From: Metellina segmentata
Lineage: Eukaryota; Arthropoda; Arachnida; Araneae; Tetragnathidae
Assembly (NCBI GenBank): GCA_947359465.1
Contig: OX375878.1
Coordinates: 73,276,416-73,340,415, forward strand
Reading direction: 5' to 3'
Length of the DNA: 64,000 nt
Positions 37,511-48,220 of the stretch are shown here, in pieces (the stretch's first letter is position 1; each line of letters opens with the position of its first letter). Made by a program: the position numbers and the translations under genes. The notes under the pieces were generated by a model. It saw only the letters and a program-made list of their open reading frames with translations, searched no databases and was not told the origin of the DNA.

Positions 37511-37925
37511 CCTTTTGTATTGTTAGAGATTTCTTATAAGCCGTTCTATCGGCACGGGAAAAAGAGGGATTAGTTATCGTTACGGATACTCATTATTTTA
37601 TTTTTTATTTTTTTAGTACTTAATAACATCTATATCCTTTTATACTGATATGAGTACTTCCTGAGCAGTAAGATTCTAAAATTCCGTTTTAGGATGAACG
37701 TTCAATTTCTTGGTTCTAGATGGGAAGACTATCTCTATGCTACACTAACGACCGTATTCACAAGTACGAGTCAAAATCGCGGATTTACGATACTCCCCGG
37801 GTTAACGAAAAAACGGCATTCATAATGCCTGAACCGAGATTTAAACCGCCGATACGGTATTACATTTTGATCCTCTGAAATCGGTGGATCAACTCTCAGT
37901 TGAAAGTTACGCACGCGCAGAACAG

Positions 37926-39316
37926 TTTTTTTGGATTGGATTGGATATGATTTTTTGGCATTGGGTCCTCTTGGGACATATTATGCCAAACTCAAGATAA
38001 AAAAATAAAATATATAATATAGAAAGAAAGTGAGGCGAGTCAAAATGTAATGAATGAATACTACATAAAATTATATGTGATGGATAAAACCAATGTCATG
38101 TAAAAAGTTAAAAACATTTGGATGAGGATTCTCTCCAATCATGTCTTCTAAAGTCAAGTTATAAGAATTAAAATGTATCAGTCGTTGCCTATTAAAATGA
38201 GAACATTCAATTAAAATGTGTTTTACTGTTAGTGGGCAAATGCAGTAATTACAAATGGGATGATCTTCTCCGAGGAGGAGGTGTCTATGGGTGATCCTAG
38301 TGTGTCCAATACGGAGACGTGTTAGTATTACTTGCTGTCGTCTTTGAGCTGGTGACAGCCATTGCGTTATATTTGGTTTTAAGGCGTGGAGTTTGTTTTC
38401 AGTTTGTTCAGACCATCCGTTCTGCCATTTTTCCTCTAAAAACTTGTAAATAAAAGATTTTAAGTCACGGAAAGGGATAGTATGGTTAAAATTATTTACT
38501 GCCGATTTGGCGGCTTGGTCAACAATCTCATTTCCCGCAATCCCAACATGGGATGGGATCCAACAAAATAGTAAGTTAAAATTTTTGGATGAAAGATGAT
38601 AAATTATTTTCAGTGATTCTAAAACAATGGGATGACTGTCATGATCAGGATGTTTCAATGACTGTAAAACGCTTAATGAATCTGTAAAAATGATACATTT
38701 TTTATGACAATGATCGGATATATGTTCTAGTGCTTTAAAAATGGCCATTATTTCAGCGGTAAAAACAGAACATGAAGAATGAAGTTTAAAACTATGACGG
38801 GAATCATTAATAGTGAACGCAGCTCCAACATAGTTTTCCCTTTTAGACCCATCAGTATAAATATGTATAAAATTTGAGTAATTTTCTATATGGTTTTGAA
38901 AGAGTTGTTTATATATAAAATCAGAGGTATCTGCTTTATTAAAATTTTGGAACGGGTTTTGAAATTCAAAATCATGATTAAACCAAGGAGGGAAATAATA
39001 AAGTTTTTTCTGGGTGATGTCAAGTGAAGAAAGTTCGGATCCGTCCATTAAATCCAGCATTCTTAAATGGAATGTAGGAATGAAGGATGTTTTAGCTCGA
39101 TAGAGGCGTATTAAATATGGACTGTGATGAATAGAATGCAATGGATGATGAGGGGTTGAGGTTATTCTAAAATAGTACTCCAGTGATAACAACTGTCGTC
39201 TTAAGTCCAGGGAAGGTTCAAAAGATTCTATATACAAACTGTTAACGGGTGAAGTCTTAAAGGCACCAGAACATAAACGCAAAGCTGTGTGATGGATAGT
39301 GTTCAGTGTTTGTAGA
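37926..39316 (-). mobile_element. 5'-truncated non-LTR retrotransposon (LINE) with RNase H
   Basis: Flanked by a perfect direct repeat GCAGAACAG (37917-37925 and 39317-39325), the target duplication. The poly-A tail is the T run at 37926. The element was cut off at its 5' end by incomplete reverse transcription, so endonuclease and polymerase domains are missing. Confidence 0.88.
38071..39316 (-). pseudogene. LINE ORF2 C-terminal part: RNase H and zinc-knuckle region
   Basis: About 414 residues remain open. The post-polymerase region LQTLNTIHHTALRLCSGAF comes first. RNase H shows HIYTDGSKRENYVGAAF (Asp), FTAEIMAIFKALEHI (Glu), CIIFTDSLSVLQSL (Asp) and WIPSHVGIAGNEIVDQAAKS (Asp). The end has CNYCICPLTVKHILIECSHF, a CCHC-type knuckle. 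This order fits I- or Jockey-like LINEs that carry RNase H. The open frame extends to an ATG at 39387, but codons above 39316 belong to the flanking DNA element, not the LINE. Confidence 0.88.
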
Positions 39317-40917
39317 GCAGAACAGTTTTTTTTTGCGAAGGAAGTGTGATATACTGAAAACAAAACAAAATGGACGACACATTTCATTCTGTGCTAAATT
39401 ACAATATTCTTGCGACTACTTGCACTAAACTGATCGTATATGAATAGGAATAAGAGCGTAATTACATTTTCTATTAAATAGATATGCCCAGATGTGTTCT
39501 GGTTCGAACTATATACTGGCTCTCCAGAGTAGAACCCAATAAGAGAGCGAAGGGTAGAATATGACCGTGGAAGATGCAAATTCGTTAACAATAACAATTA
39601 TTTTGTAGATTTATTACGAATGAAAGAAAATTGACAGTGAAAGTTACTTCACTTTACACCAAATACCCATACTGACAAGTACAATGAAAATCGAATAACA
39701 ATTATATGTCAAGGCATTGCGTTTTTATACATAATTTCTTCTCGCTTAATTTATGTCTCCATAAAAATTTAATTGGAAATTAAATGCATTTGCATTTATC
39801 AACTCAAACTCAAACTCAAATTAAATTGCCGTAAGCATTTTATTAATATCACAAATTGCAATCAATTCTGCCAACGAAGCACGTGTTTGACCAGTTTCAA
39901 TTACAACGTCGTAATTGAAAGATACTTCTTATATAAAATATTCCTTAGTTTATGTAGTGGTATCAAATAGTTAGTTTGAACAGTTCAAAACATTGGGTAA
40001 AACTCATAAACATGGAACTGGCCTCTAAATTGGAGACAAAAAGGTTTATCTCCAAATGTTCATTTGGATAGGCTTCTACAAATTGCATGCTACCCAGTTT
40101 CAATTAAGCTGCTGTAAAGTGCATGTAACAATAGGGTGGTCACAAAAATCAATTTTCGATTTTCTAACGAGGTACCCCCTCCGAAAAGTTGCCAATAGAC
40201 TATAAAATGTGATTGGCAAAGTTTCAGCTCAACTTAATAAAATTGACCCGTGCCTCATTCAGGTTAAAGTTAAGAAAAACAGCGATTTTTAACAAAAAAT
40301 CGTTAGTTCTTCCTCTTTAAATCCAAACCATTGGTCCTAGAAACCTAGTTCTTGTCTCATTTCCTAGGAAATTGTATTCGATCAAAAGTTGATCTCATCC
40401 AGATTTTGTCTAAAACTGATAGAGTGGTATTGAGCATTTTTCAGGTAAGGTTGTAGTGGATATCCTCAAAAGTGAATTTTCATGAAAAGCGCTAAAAACA
40501 TTACAATATTCAATTACATCTGCTTTCCAGATTTTGCTTTTTGAATTTTTCATTTTGTACATTAAAAAGGCTTTTGTTAGAGGTATTTTCACAAGTAAAT
40601 TCAATGACATTCAATATTAAAATGTAGGAATTAGAGGTAAAGAAGAGGAAGATAGGAGTAAAATTGACAACAAAAAGTGTTCAAATGCATTTTATTAACT
40701 ATATTTTTGAATTATACATAATTTCATTATTACTAATTAAATATAAAATTTAACTGGTATAACATATATGATTTAAGCACCCAACTGTTGGTTTCGAGAG
40801 TGACCAATAGATGGCGCTTGGGAGGTTTCTCAACCACTGCGCAGTTAAGTTGCGCAGATGTATTTAAGGAATCCCCTGATGTAAGAAAGTGTGTTATGTG
40901 ATACTTTATACGGTCAT

Positions 40918-41047
40918 ATTCACTCATATATTCATATTCATATTCATATATTCATATTCTTGTTCATATTCATATATTCATATTCATATTCATGTTCATA
41001 TTCATATATTCATATTCATATTCATATTCATATATTCATATTCATAT
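40918..41047. repeat. CATATT/TATTCA microsatellite
   Basis: Imperfect six-base repeats CATATTCATATTCATATA run up to the start of the nested element at 41048. The unit resembles the terminal word CGTATTCA of that element, so it may have grown from its end. Confidence 0.9.
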
Positions 41048-42008
41048 TAAGTCTCGAGTTAACTCGAGAATCAGTTGATCCGCGAGTAAGAGTCAACTCG
41101 AGGATTATCAAAAACAGTATCCTCAAACGGCGTGTTAAGTGATCCGGGGATTAAAATGAGACGCTCGCTGTGATTGGCTCCTCACGATCCCATGATATTG
41201 TTTACATTGGTTAAGACGCCCGAATCTGCATTCATACTGATAAAGCACGTACTTCGCAGTAGAATTGATTCCAAATTTAAAAAATGAATAAATAGGACTC
41301 GCGCAGCATTTTAATATGGGTTTGGGAAAAGAAATGCAAAGGTATTTAATTTCAAATTGGATTTTTATGGAAACCTAAATTTGGCAAGAAAGAATTGTAC
41401 ACAGTCTTGACAGATGTATGTAATCTGATTATCTTTGTACTTGTCAGTATGGGTGTGTGTTGGTGTCGTGAAAAGTAACTTGCATTGTCAATTTTCTTTC
41501 ATTCGTAATAAATCAACAGAATAATTTTTATTCTACGACGAATTTGTATCTGCCATGGTCGTTTTCTACTGTTCGCTCTCTCTGGCTCATAGGACAGAGG
41601 TGGCGCCATCTATCTTTTCGCTAAGCTGCTTGTTTAAGATTTACGTAGCTACCTTTATTTTCATTTTTCTTTTGAATTTCAATAAAAATAAGCTTAAATT
41701 TTTCCATTTAAGCAATATTATGATGATGAGATAAGCTGCTATGCAGAAGGTGCTCCGTAATGACAGATCCAGTCCAGTCGTCGAAAGAATACTGTAATTG
41801 AGCATAGAATGAAATGTGTCATCCATTTTGTTTTTCCAAAAAGATGGTACTGCGCATGCGTTAAATGTAACTCGCCGATTTCGGAGGATCAAAATGTAAC
41901 ACCGAAACGGCAGTTTAAACCACGGATCAGGACTTGTGAATACGGTTTTTTTGATAACTCGCGGATTATCGTTGATCCTCGAGTTAACTCGAACTTGTGA
42001 ATACGGCA
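41048..42008 (-). mobile_element. Long-armed DNA element of the CCGTATTCACAAG family, second copy
   Basis: The right terminus read inward is CCGTATTCACAAGTTCGAGT followed by TAACTCGAGGATCAACGATA. The left terminus reads CTCGAGTTAACTCGAGAATC and then TTGATCCGCGAGT. Sequence from 41250 to 42008 is the inverted counterpart of the copy at 37755-39890. It has no open frame and is nested in the 5.6-kb transposon. Confidence 0.7.
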
Positions 42009-42418
42009 GTAAGTGTAAAAGACGGGATCCGACTCAATCGCGGCCTTCATGTATATAGGTTCAAGGATTGCTGCAAATAAACCGCAGTAACTACGACCAG
42101 GCAGTCCTGTCGTTTTATTTAATCCCATACCCACACACATTTTTGTAACTTGCCCTGCGCTCGATTTGAATAATGCTGGAAAAAGTTCCTTCAGCCCAGC
42201 CGAGTACATACAGTGGTAATTACAAATTAAGGTGGTAATGTCTTAGATATTGTAGCTTTTGAAGAGTCTTGAAAATGTTTTGCCTACATTCAGATAGATC
42301 TTGTAAAAGTACTTCAGATACAACTTGTGAGTAGTATTTAACATTTTTCAGGTCAGGTCGTAGTGGATATCTTCAAAATCGTATTAAAAAACTAAATCAT
42401 TAAAATACATGTTAGACA

Positions 42419-42650
42419 TGTAGGAACACGGATCTGAACAGAGCACCAAGACTGGCAGGAGCCAGTCACATACGATATTCAGTTGCGAGAAAACTGTAGT
42501 GACCTGGCATCTTTACTTCAATTTCCCCTCTGAGATTGGTTTGGTTTGGGTTTCACTTCGGCCGGGAAATCCCCGTCATTTTGTATTAGACAGTGGAATG
42601 TAAAAAGTTATGTTTTCAATCAGTGAAGTTCGTGTGCCACATTTATACCC
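42419..42650 (+). repeat. Diverged gypsy-like LTR fragment
   Basis: It begins TGTAGGAACACGG. Words such as AAGACTGGCAGGAGCCAGTC and ATATTCAGTTGCGAGAAAAC parallel the LTR at 7853 (CGAGACTGGTAGGAGTCAGT; TATTCAGTTACGAGAAAATT) in the same order. No internal region follows, so it is a solo or partial LTR of a related family. Confidence 0.5.
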
Positions 42651-42813
42651 GTAAGATTTAAAGCAGAATGGCATTACCTTCGACTTCCTTAGCATCAACA
42701 AGCATGAGTTCAAGGTATAAAGACAGCATTTTTTTTTAATTGGCCACATGTCTCATCAAATCACTGGCAGTAAATTACCTTCTAATTGCAATTTAACGCA
42801 GTTTATTTTGTAG

Positions 42814-45095
42814 CATGCAGAAAGTTAAATTAAACACCAGAGAAGTTTCAAAACTGACAATAAAGGAAGTTCTCCTTTTTGGGAAAATGCAAAGATACCA
42901 ACCAAAAATAATAAAAATAGTGTTTCAAAGCTGAAAACACTGTATGATGAATAAAAAAAACTGCAAAAAAAAATTAATAATAAACGCTACACGATCTAAA
43001 AGCGCCATTTAAAATAAAAAAGTAGAAGATTTTAAGTCAACCTTTGACGACCTATTTGACGTTGCTCATCAGGATGCACTTACAAACACCACTGAAGAAG
43101 ACAGTCAGTTTTTGTTACTCTAGAGAGAAAAATTACGTCCTGGTTGCATGGAAGGCGTTGACATGAAATACGTAAAAGCAGAAAACCAAAAAGAGAAGAT
43201 TTGAGAAGCTGAGATGACATGTTTGGAATAATCAAGAAAAATGTGGTTAAGTTTGTGTTTCTCACTAATTTTTCATTTTTAAATGTTATTTATTACTTCA
43301 TCTGCAGATAATTTGACATTAACTAACACTTATATTTTATTTTTAGAAGGTGAAGAAGACGTAGAAATGGAATCTGTACCAAGCACTAGCACCATATCAG
43401 AGGAAGAATAGCCGATGCAAGAAGATACAGAGTTTAAGTTTCCATACCGAGAGGAAACAGGATCAGAAATAAAAAAGAAAAGGTACTGTCGAGGTAAGGA
43501 ATAGATCATTACTGAAAAATTGTCTTTATTGTTAGATAATTGTAGTATTTCTGATAGAGATGCGGTGCGAATAATAGCAGCTACAGCAGAAGAATTAGGT
43601 CATGACCCAAAGAATTTAATTCTAAGTAGAAGTGTCATACGACTCCGCAGACAGCAATTCCCACAACAAGGAACTGATCTCATCTAAGATAGATTTAGAA
43701 ATTACGATTTAGAGAGAGCTGTTGTGCACTGGGATGGGAAATTGCATCCAGATATGTTGAGTAAAGAAAATGTAGAGCGGATAGCGATTTTGATTATTTG
43801 TGGCGATGAAGAACAGTTAATAGGTATTCCAATCCTTGAAAATAGTACGGGGATAAGGCAGGCAAAAGCTGTATTATCAGCAGGTGAACAGTGAGGGGAA
43901 GTGGGGAAAATCCAGGCAATGTGTTTTAATACCACGGCAGTAAATACTGGTTATCTTAGGGGAACCTGCGTTTAGCTTGAACAGTTATTAGAGAAAAACC
44001 TTCTGTATTTAGCATGTCGCCACCATATTTTCGAAATTGTTTTAAAAGCAGATTTTAAATTGCAAAATGGGCATATCCACTAATCCTCAGCCAGATATTT
44101 TTCGAAAATTACAGACTGGGTGATCTAACTTAGACAAAAAGAAATACAAAACAGGTATAAAAGATGAAGATGACGAGGAAACAAAATAAGTAATCCAGAT
44201 GAAATTTCAAATTTTCTTTTTTGAACATTAAAAAACCGACAGCTCAGAAATGATTATAAAGAATACATCCAACTTTGCTTAGTTAATTTAAGACGTATTC
44301 CTCAAAAATGTATAACTTTTAGAGTACCTGGTGCTATTTATCACGCCAGATAGATGACAAAGACCCTTTATTCGCTCAAAATGTATTTTTCAGGGATCAA
44401 TTTCCGTTAACTGATATAGAGAGAAAAGGTATTGAAGAGATATTTGCTCATTTATAATCAATAATTATGTAAAAGCATGGTTCAATGCGCACAAACCCAC
44501 TTTGGCCCCCAACCTTGACCTACAATCATTAAAATCTTTAGTTCAATACAGGAAAATTGATAAAGAGGTTGCAGACAAGGCACTGTTTAAAATAATAAAC
44601 CATCTGTGGTATCTCAACTCGAAGCAAGTTGCATTTTCATTTTTTGATGATACATTCGGAAAAAATGTCAAAACAAGAATGGTTGAAAAATTAAGTTCCG
44701 AAGTAGAAAATGATGAAGATGATTAGGATGATATTGATGTAAAACCAAAACTCAATCTTCAACAAGTTGTTCATTTATTAGACAAAGAAGTTGATTATTT
44801 TGTTTCTCCTAGAACTAAATATTTTAAAGAGATTTGAAATCGATACAGATTTTTTTAAATACTGATCCCGATGTAGGGTGTGAAAATCAACATTATTTAA
44901 AAGCTAAAAAATTAGTGAACGGTTTAAGGGTTGTTAAAAAGACTACTGAGAGAGATTAGTAAAATTAAGACCTTAATTCCTCTTTGACGAAAGATGAAGA
45001 ACAAAGGCAGTTTCTTTTACAAGTTGTATCTGAATGTAGGCCAATTTTTCCGGACTCTTCAAAAGGTACAATATCTAAGACATTACCACCTTAAT
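42814..45095 (+). pseudogene. Decayed transposase-like gene of unassigned family
   Basis: Blocks read in order, with stops and frameshifts between them: an N-terminal KVKLNTREVSKLTIKEVLLF with WENAKIPTKN; DFKSTFDDLFDVAHQDAL; RPGCMEGVD; then a domain beginning near 43500 with SISDRDAVRIIAATAEELGH; AVVHWDGKLHPDML (Asp at 43733); MCFNTTAVNTG, where an Asp would be expected at the Asn (43928); LLYLACRHHIFEIVLKADFK at about 44000; and a C-terminal part with PNLDLQSLKSLVQYRKIDKE and HLWYLNSKQVAFSFFDD near 44510-44650. Acidic residues after strands plus a CxxH-like ACRHH motif suggest an RNase H-fold transposase. I recall similar uncharacterised arthropod proteins; unverified. Frame agreement of HWDGK, FNTT and CRHH supports one ancestral exon. 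Confidence 0.65.
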
Positions 45096-45752
45096 TTGTA
45101 ACTACCAATTAATTTGTATATTTAAATAATAATAATGAATGATGTATAATTCAACAGTATAACTAATAAAAAACATTTGAACACTATTTGTTGTCAATTT
45201 TACTTCTTGCTTCCTCTACTTTATCCCTAATTCCTTCATTTTGAATTTGAATGTTGTTGAAATTACTTTTGAAAATACCTCTAACTAAAGCTTTTTTAAT
45301 GTACAAAATGAAAAATACAAAAAGCAAATTCTGGGCAGCAGATGTAATTGGATATTGTAATGTTTATAGAGCTTTGCATGGAAATTCACTTTTGAGGATA
45401 TCCACTACGACCTGACCTGAAAAATGCTAAATACCATTCTATCAGTTTTAGCAAAAAAAGTGGAAAAGATCAAACTTCAAGTCAATAGCATTTCCTATGA
45501 AATGAGACAAGAATCAGGTTTCTAGGACGAATTGTTTCGATTTTAAGGAGTAAACTGCGATTTTTTTTTTTGCTAAAGATCGCTGTTTTTCTTAACTTTA
45601 ACCTCAATGAGGCACAGTTTAATATTATCAGGTTCAGCTGAAACTTTGCCAATCACATTTTCTAGCCTATTGGCAACTTTTAGGGGGGGGGGCATTGAAG
45701 ATTAAGCGAAAAAAAATTCTCCTTCTACCTTGTGATCACCCTAATGTAACAA

Positions 45753-46794
45753 ACATACGGCGCGTTGCCATATTCAAAAATTATCTCCAAATTGATTATG
45801 GTACCATGCTCTTGAGTGTAACCAAACTTTGATCAAGTGATACTATGCTGTATTAAAGTGATTTACTTAACGTGAAACATTCTTCCGATGGAATTTATTA
45901 GCGAAAAGTATTTTACAATTGTATTTTACAGAAGTTACATCTGTCTTTCGAGATGTTGAACTGTATCAGGAAACACATACCCTCTTCGTTTAGTTCTTGA
46001 AGTAATTATTTTCTTCCCTGCAATTTCATATTGGTAAAGATGCATTGTAAAGAGCGTTTCACACAATTAGCGATTGGGATCATTCTGGTGACCAGTCCGC
46101 TTTTAATAATAGCTTTAATAGGAAAACTTCTAAAAATTTGGGGTTATTTTTTTTCCATGTTTGAGGGCGTTTAGAATTTCCCAAGAACTGTTAAGTCACT
46201 ATACCTGGTGGCCACATTTGCAAACTATTTTTTTATTTACACTCTTATTCTTTACAACTATTATAGAATTCCTATTTAAGCTATGAATGAACACGAGCTC
46301 TCCGAATGCGCGTACACTGTTGTAATACACTATAATTATCTTTCAATATATCATTATATAATAGTGTCACACTTTAGGAATTTACCTTTGTTAATATTGA
46401 TCATTGTCACCAGATTTCTTAAATAAATGAGTTTGTGTGAACATTTGTTCCTCATATAGGAAAGATGAAATGCTAAGAAAAATTTACGACGCTCAGAATA
46501 AACATTTCAAACCATAATAATGATTTAATCTAAAATGGAAAACAAAGCAAAAGGAGATATCCGTCACTTTTATTGAAAGAACTCCTACGCAGGGCGAAAG
46601 ACATTAAATACATAACCAAAGATGACAAGAGAAAAACTCTTGTAACCTCGCAACAAAACAAATAGAGTCCACTTGCCGGGAGATTAAAAATGTTGTCACT
46701 CGGTCTTGTCTTCCGTAAAGTGACGCTTCGGGAATTTCGTTGTTGACATCGGTCCAAACAACCATCTGGTAAACAACTTGAATTATCACTCGGA
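45753..46794. other. Non-coding stretch right of the 5.6-kb transposon
   Basis: No recognisable gene. Short frames on the minus strand near 46600-46790 show no family features. Confidence 0.5.
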
Positions 46795-46850
46795 GTTTTA
46801 ACCGAGGTACCCCTCTAGTAAAAAAATTGCCAATGAGTCAAAGTAAGGTT
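46795..46850. repeat. Relic of the TAGGGTGGTCAC transposon family arm
   Basis: AACCGAGGTACCCCTCTAGT, then ATTGCCAATGAGTCAAAG, parallels the left arm at 40170-40200 (AACGAGGTACCCCCTCCGAA; TTGCCAATAGACT). Only about 55 bp remain. Confidence 0.45.
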
Positions 46851-47579
46851 CCTCCGCTTCAAGACAGAAACAGGAAAAAAATAATAAAAGTAAAATAATT
46901 CTAAACACGAGATTAAGGAAGTAAGAAGCATTATATGTACCGAAGCAGAAACACATGTATTTACGGAACTCAAGAAAATTACCGAAAAAAGGTTTACAGT
47001 TATTCTTAAAAGTAGCAGAAGTGAAATTTTGCAGGGTGATAAAATATCTACAAAGAATGTCTAGTGATCAATACCAATCGTATTAATACCAAATTTCTTG
47101 ATAAGTCATAGTATAATTTCACAGAAACGAAGTTTCAATCAAATCCAGCTTCACCCTCGGACTTTCCGGATTGATTTGTATGGTTGAACTATAATACTGC
47201 GGCACATTGTTAAATGTTATCACTAAAATTGTGCTTACGCCAACTGCATGATATATATCTGTGTACTGTGAATGCTATCCCCCTTTTATGTGATCGCTGG
47301 CATCGATAACTGTCAGTATCAAGCTGTCAGACCTTCTAGTGGGTTCCTCCTTTTGTTCGGTACCATACCCTGTCAATGATGAGGTGTGAACGCTTTGGAG
47401 AAAAGACAGAAGGTAGCTCCGGTGACATCTATCTCACTCCAAAAACGATACACCACACAATACTAAGAAAGGAAAGCGTCAGTCTTAAATGCCACTCAAG
47501 CCTCTATCGCTGAAGTTACGTAATTAGGTAAGGGGATCAGACACGCAGGCGAAAGAGCAGTTCTGTGAGACGATTGAAA

Positions 47580-47830
47580 AAAATCTAATGGACGCAGCAT
47601 ATAGTTTAATTGCCTAAGGGCCATATTTTGCAGTGCTTTGCCAGACACAAGACATGCAAAACCAAGTAATAGACACACACACAATCAAACTTTGCAGACA
47701 CAGGAGACAGAAATATACCCAGGTAGGAATGCACCTGACTGGAATCGAAACTGCGCCGCCTACACCTCGATGGTTGCTAGTGCAGTGGGCATACCAGATG
47801 CATAACGACCTTTGAGCTTCCCGGTATTTT
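47580..47830 (-). repeat. Probable tRNA-derived SINE of a second family
   Basis: On the minus strand the head CTGGTATGCCCACTGCACTA is followed about 40 bp later by GCAGTTTCGATTCCAGTCAG, where GTTTCGATTCC fits a polymerase III B box with one mismatch. The body continues with TGCATTCCTACCTGGGTATA and GTGTGTGTGTCTATTACTTG. Open frames here on both strands are short and lack family features. Confidence 0.5.
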
Positions 47831-48220
47831 AAAACAGTGTAGCACTGTTCTTCCAATGATACATACTGTCTAAATAATCACATCTATTAGTAGCAAGAAT
47901 CTCATTAAAGATTCTACCAGTCAAGATGATAAAAACTGGTTGGATATCATGCAAGAAAAACTGTTGGTTGAAGAACGGGTATATTCGCGTGGACCCCTGT
48001 GGATTGTTATGTTCCATAAACGTTTGTCTGCTACGACTACTCGTATTCAAGTTCAAAGCATCAGTCTATCCATATCCAATTTCGATGTCCTTGATTCTGT
48101 TTCAAAGAAAACATATTTTACCATCGTTCCACCAAGTATTTTTTTAAAAGATGTTGCCATTCTAAAATATAAATTGTTTTAAAGGAGCTTCCACAGAAAT
48201 AAAGTAAAAAAGTATTAATT

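Larger units (their letters stand above)
37755..39890 (+). mobile_element. Long-armed DNA element of the CCGTATTCACAAG family, truncated, with a nested LINE
   Basis: It begins CCGTATTCACAAGTACGAGT. Without the LINE at 37926-39316, its 745 bp match the reverse complement of 41250-42008 along their whole length, for example CATACTGACAAGTACAATG at 39668 and the same words inverted at 41437. Its right terminus is missing. Because the other copy lies 1.4 kb away in inverted orientation, the pair looks like one giant hairpin. Confidence 0.75.
40132..45743 (+). mobile_element. 5.6-kb DNA transposon with ~585-bp inverted repeats and 9-bp target duplication
   Basis: The left arm (40132-40715) starts TAGGGTGGTCACAAAAATC; the right arm (45155-45743), reverse-complemented, starts TAGGGTGATCACAAGGTAG. 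The arms stay alignable for about 585 bp, roughly 85% by eye. ATGTAACAA stands directly outside both ends (40123-40131 and 45744-45752), a perfect 9-bp duplication. The interior holds a decayed transposase-like gene on the plus strand (about 42814-45095), a nested long-armed element (41048-42008), a microsatellite and a gypsy-like LTR piece. I do not recognise a named superfamily. Confidence 0.82.

Noticed and set aside
39319..39387. Start of the LINE open frame at the ATG at 39387
   Set aside because: Codons above 39316 lie outside the target duplication and belong to the flanking DNA element.
40891..41142. 83-codon frame rich in H, I and F
   Set aside because: Translation of the CATATT microsatellite and a transposon end.
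37755..42008. Reading the whole span as a single foldback transposon
   Set aside because: The right arm has its own left terminus at 41048 and lies inside the 5.6-kb element bounded by a 9-bp duplication, so two separate copies in inverted orientation explain it better.
42010..42209. 106-codon minus-strand frame
   Set aside because: Lies within the repeat-rich interior of the 5.6-kb element and shows no domain; left uncalled.
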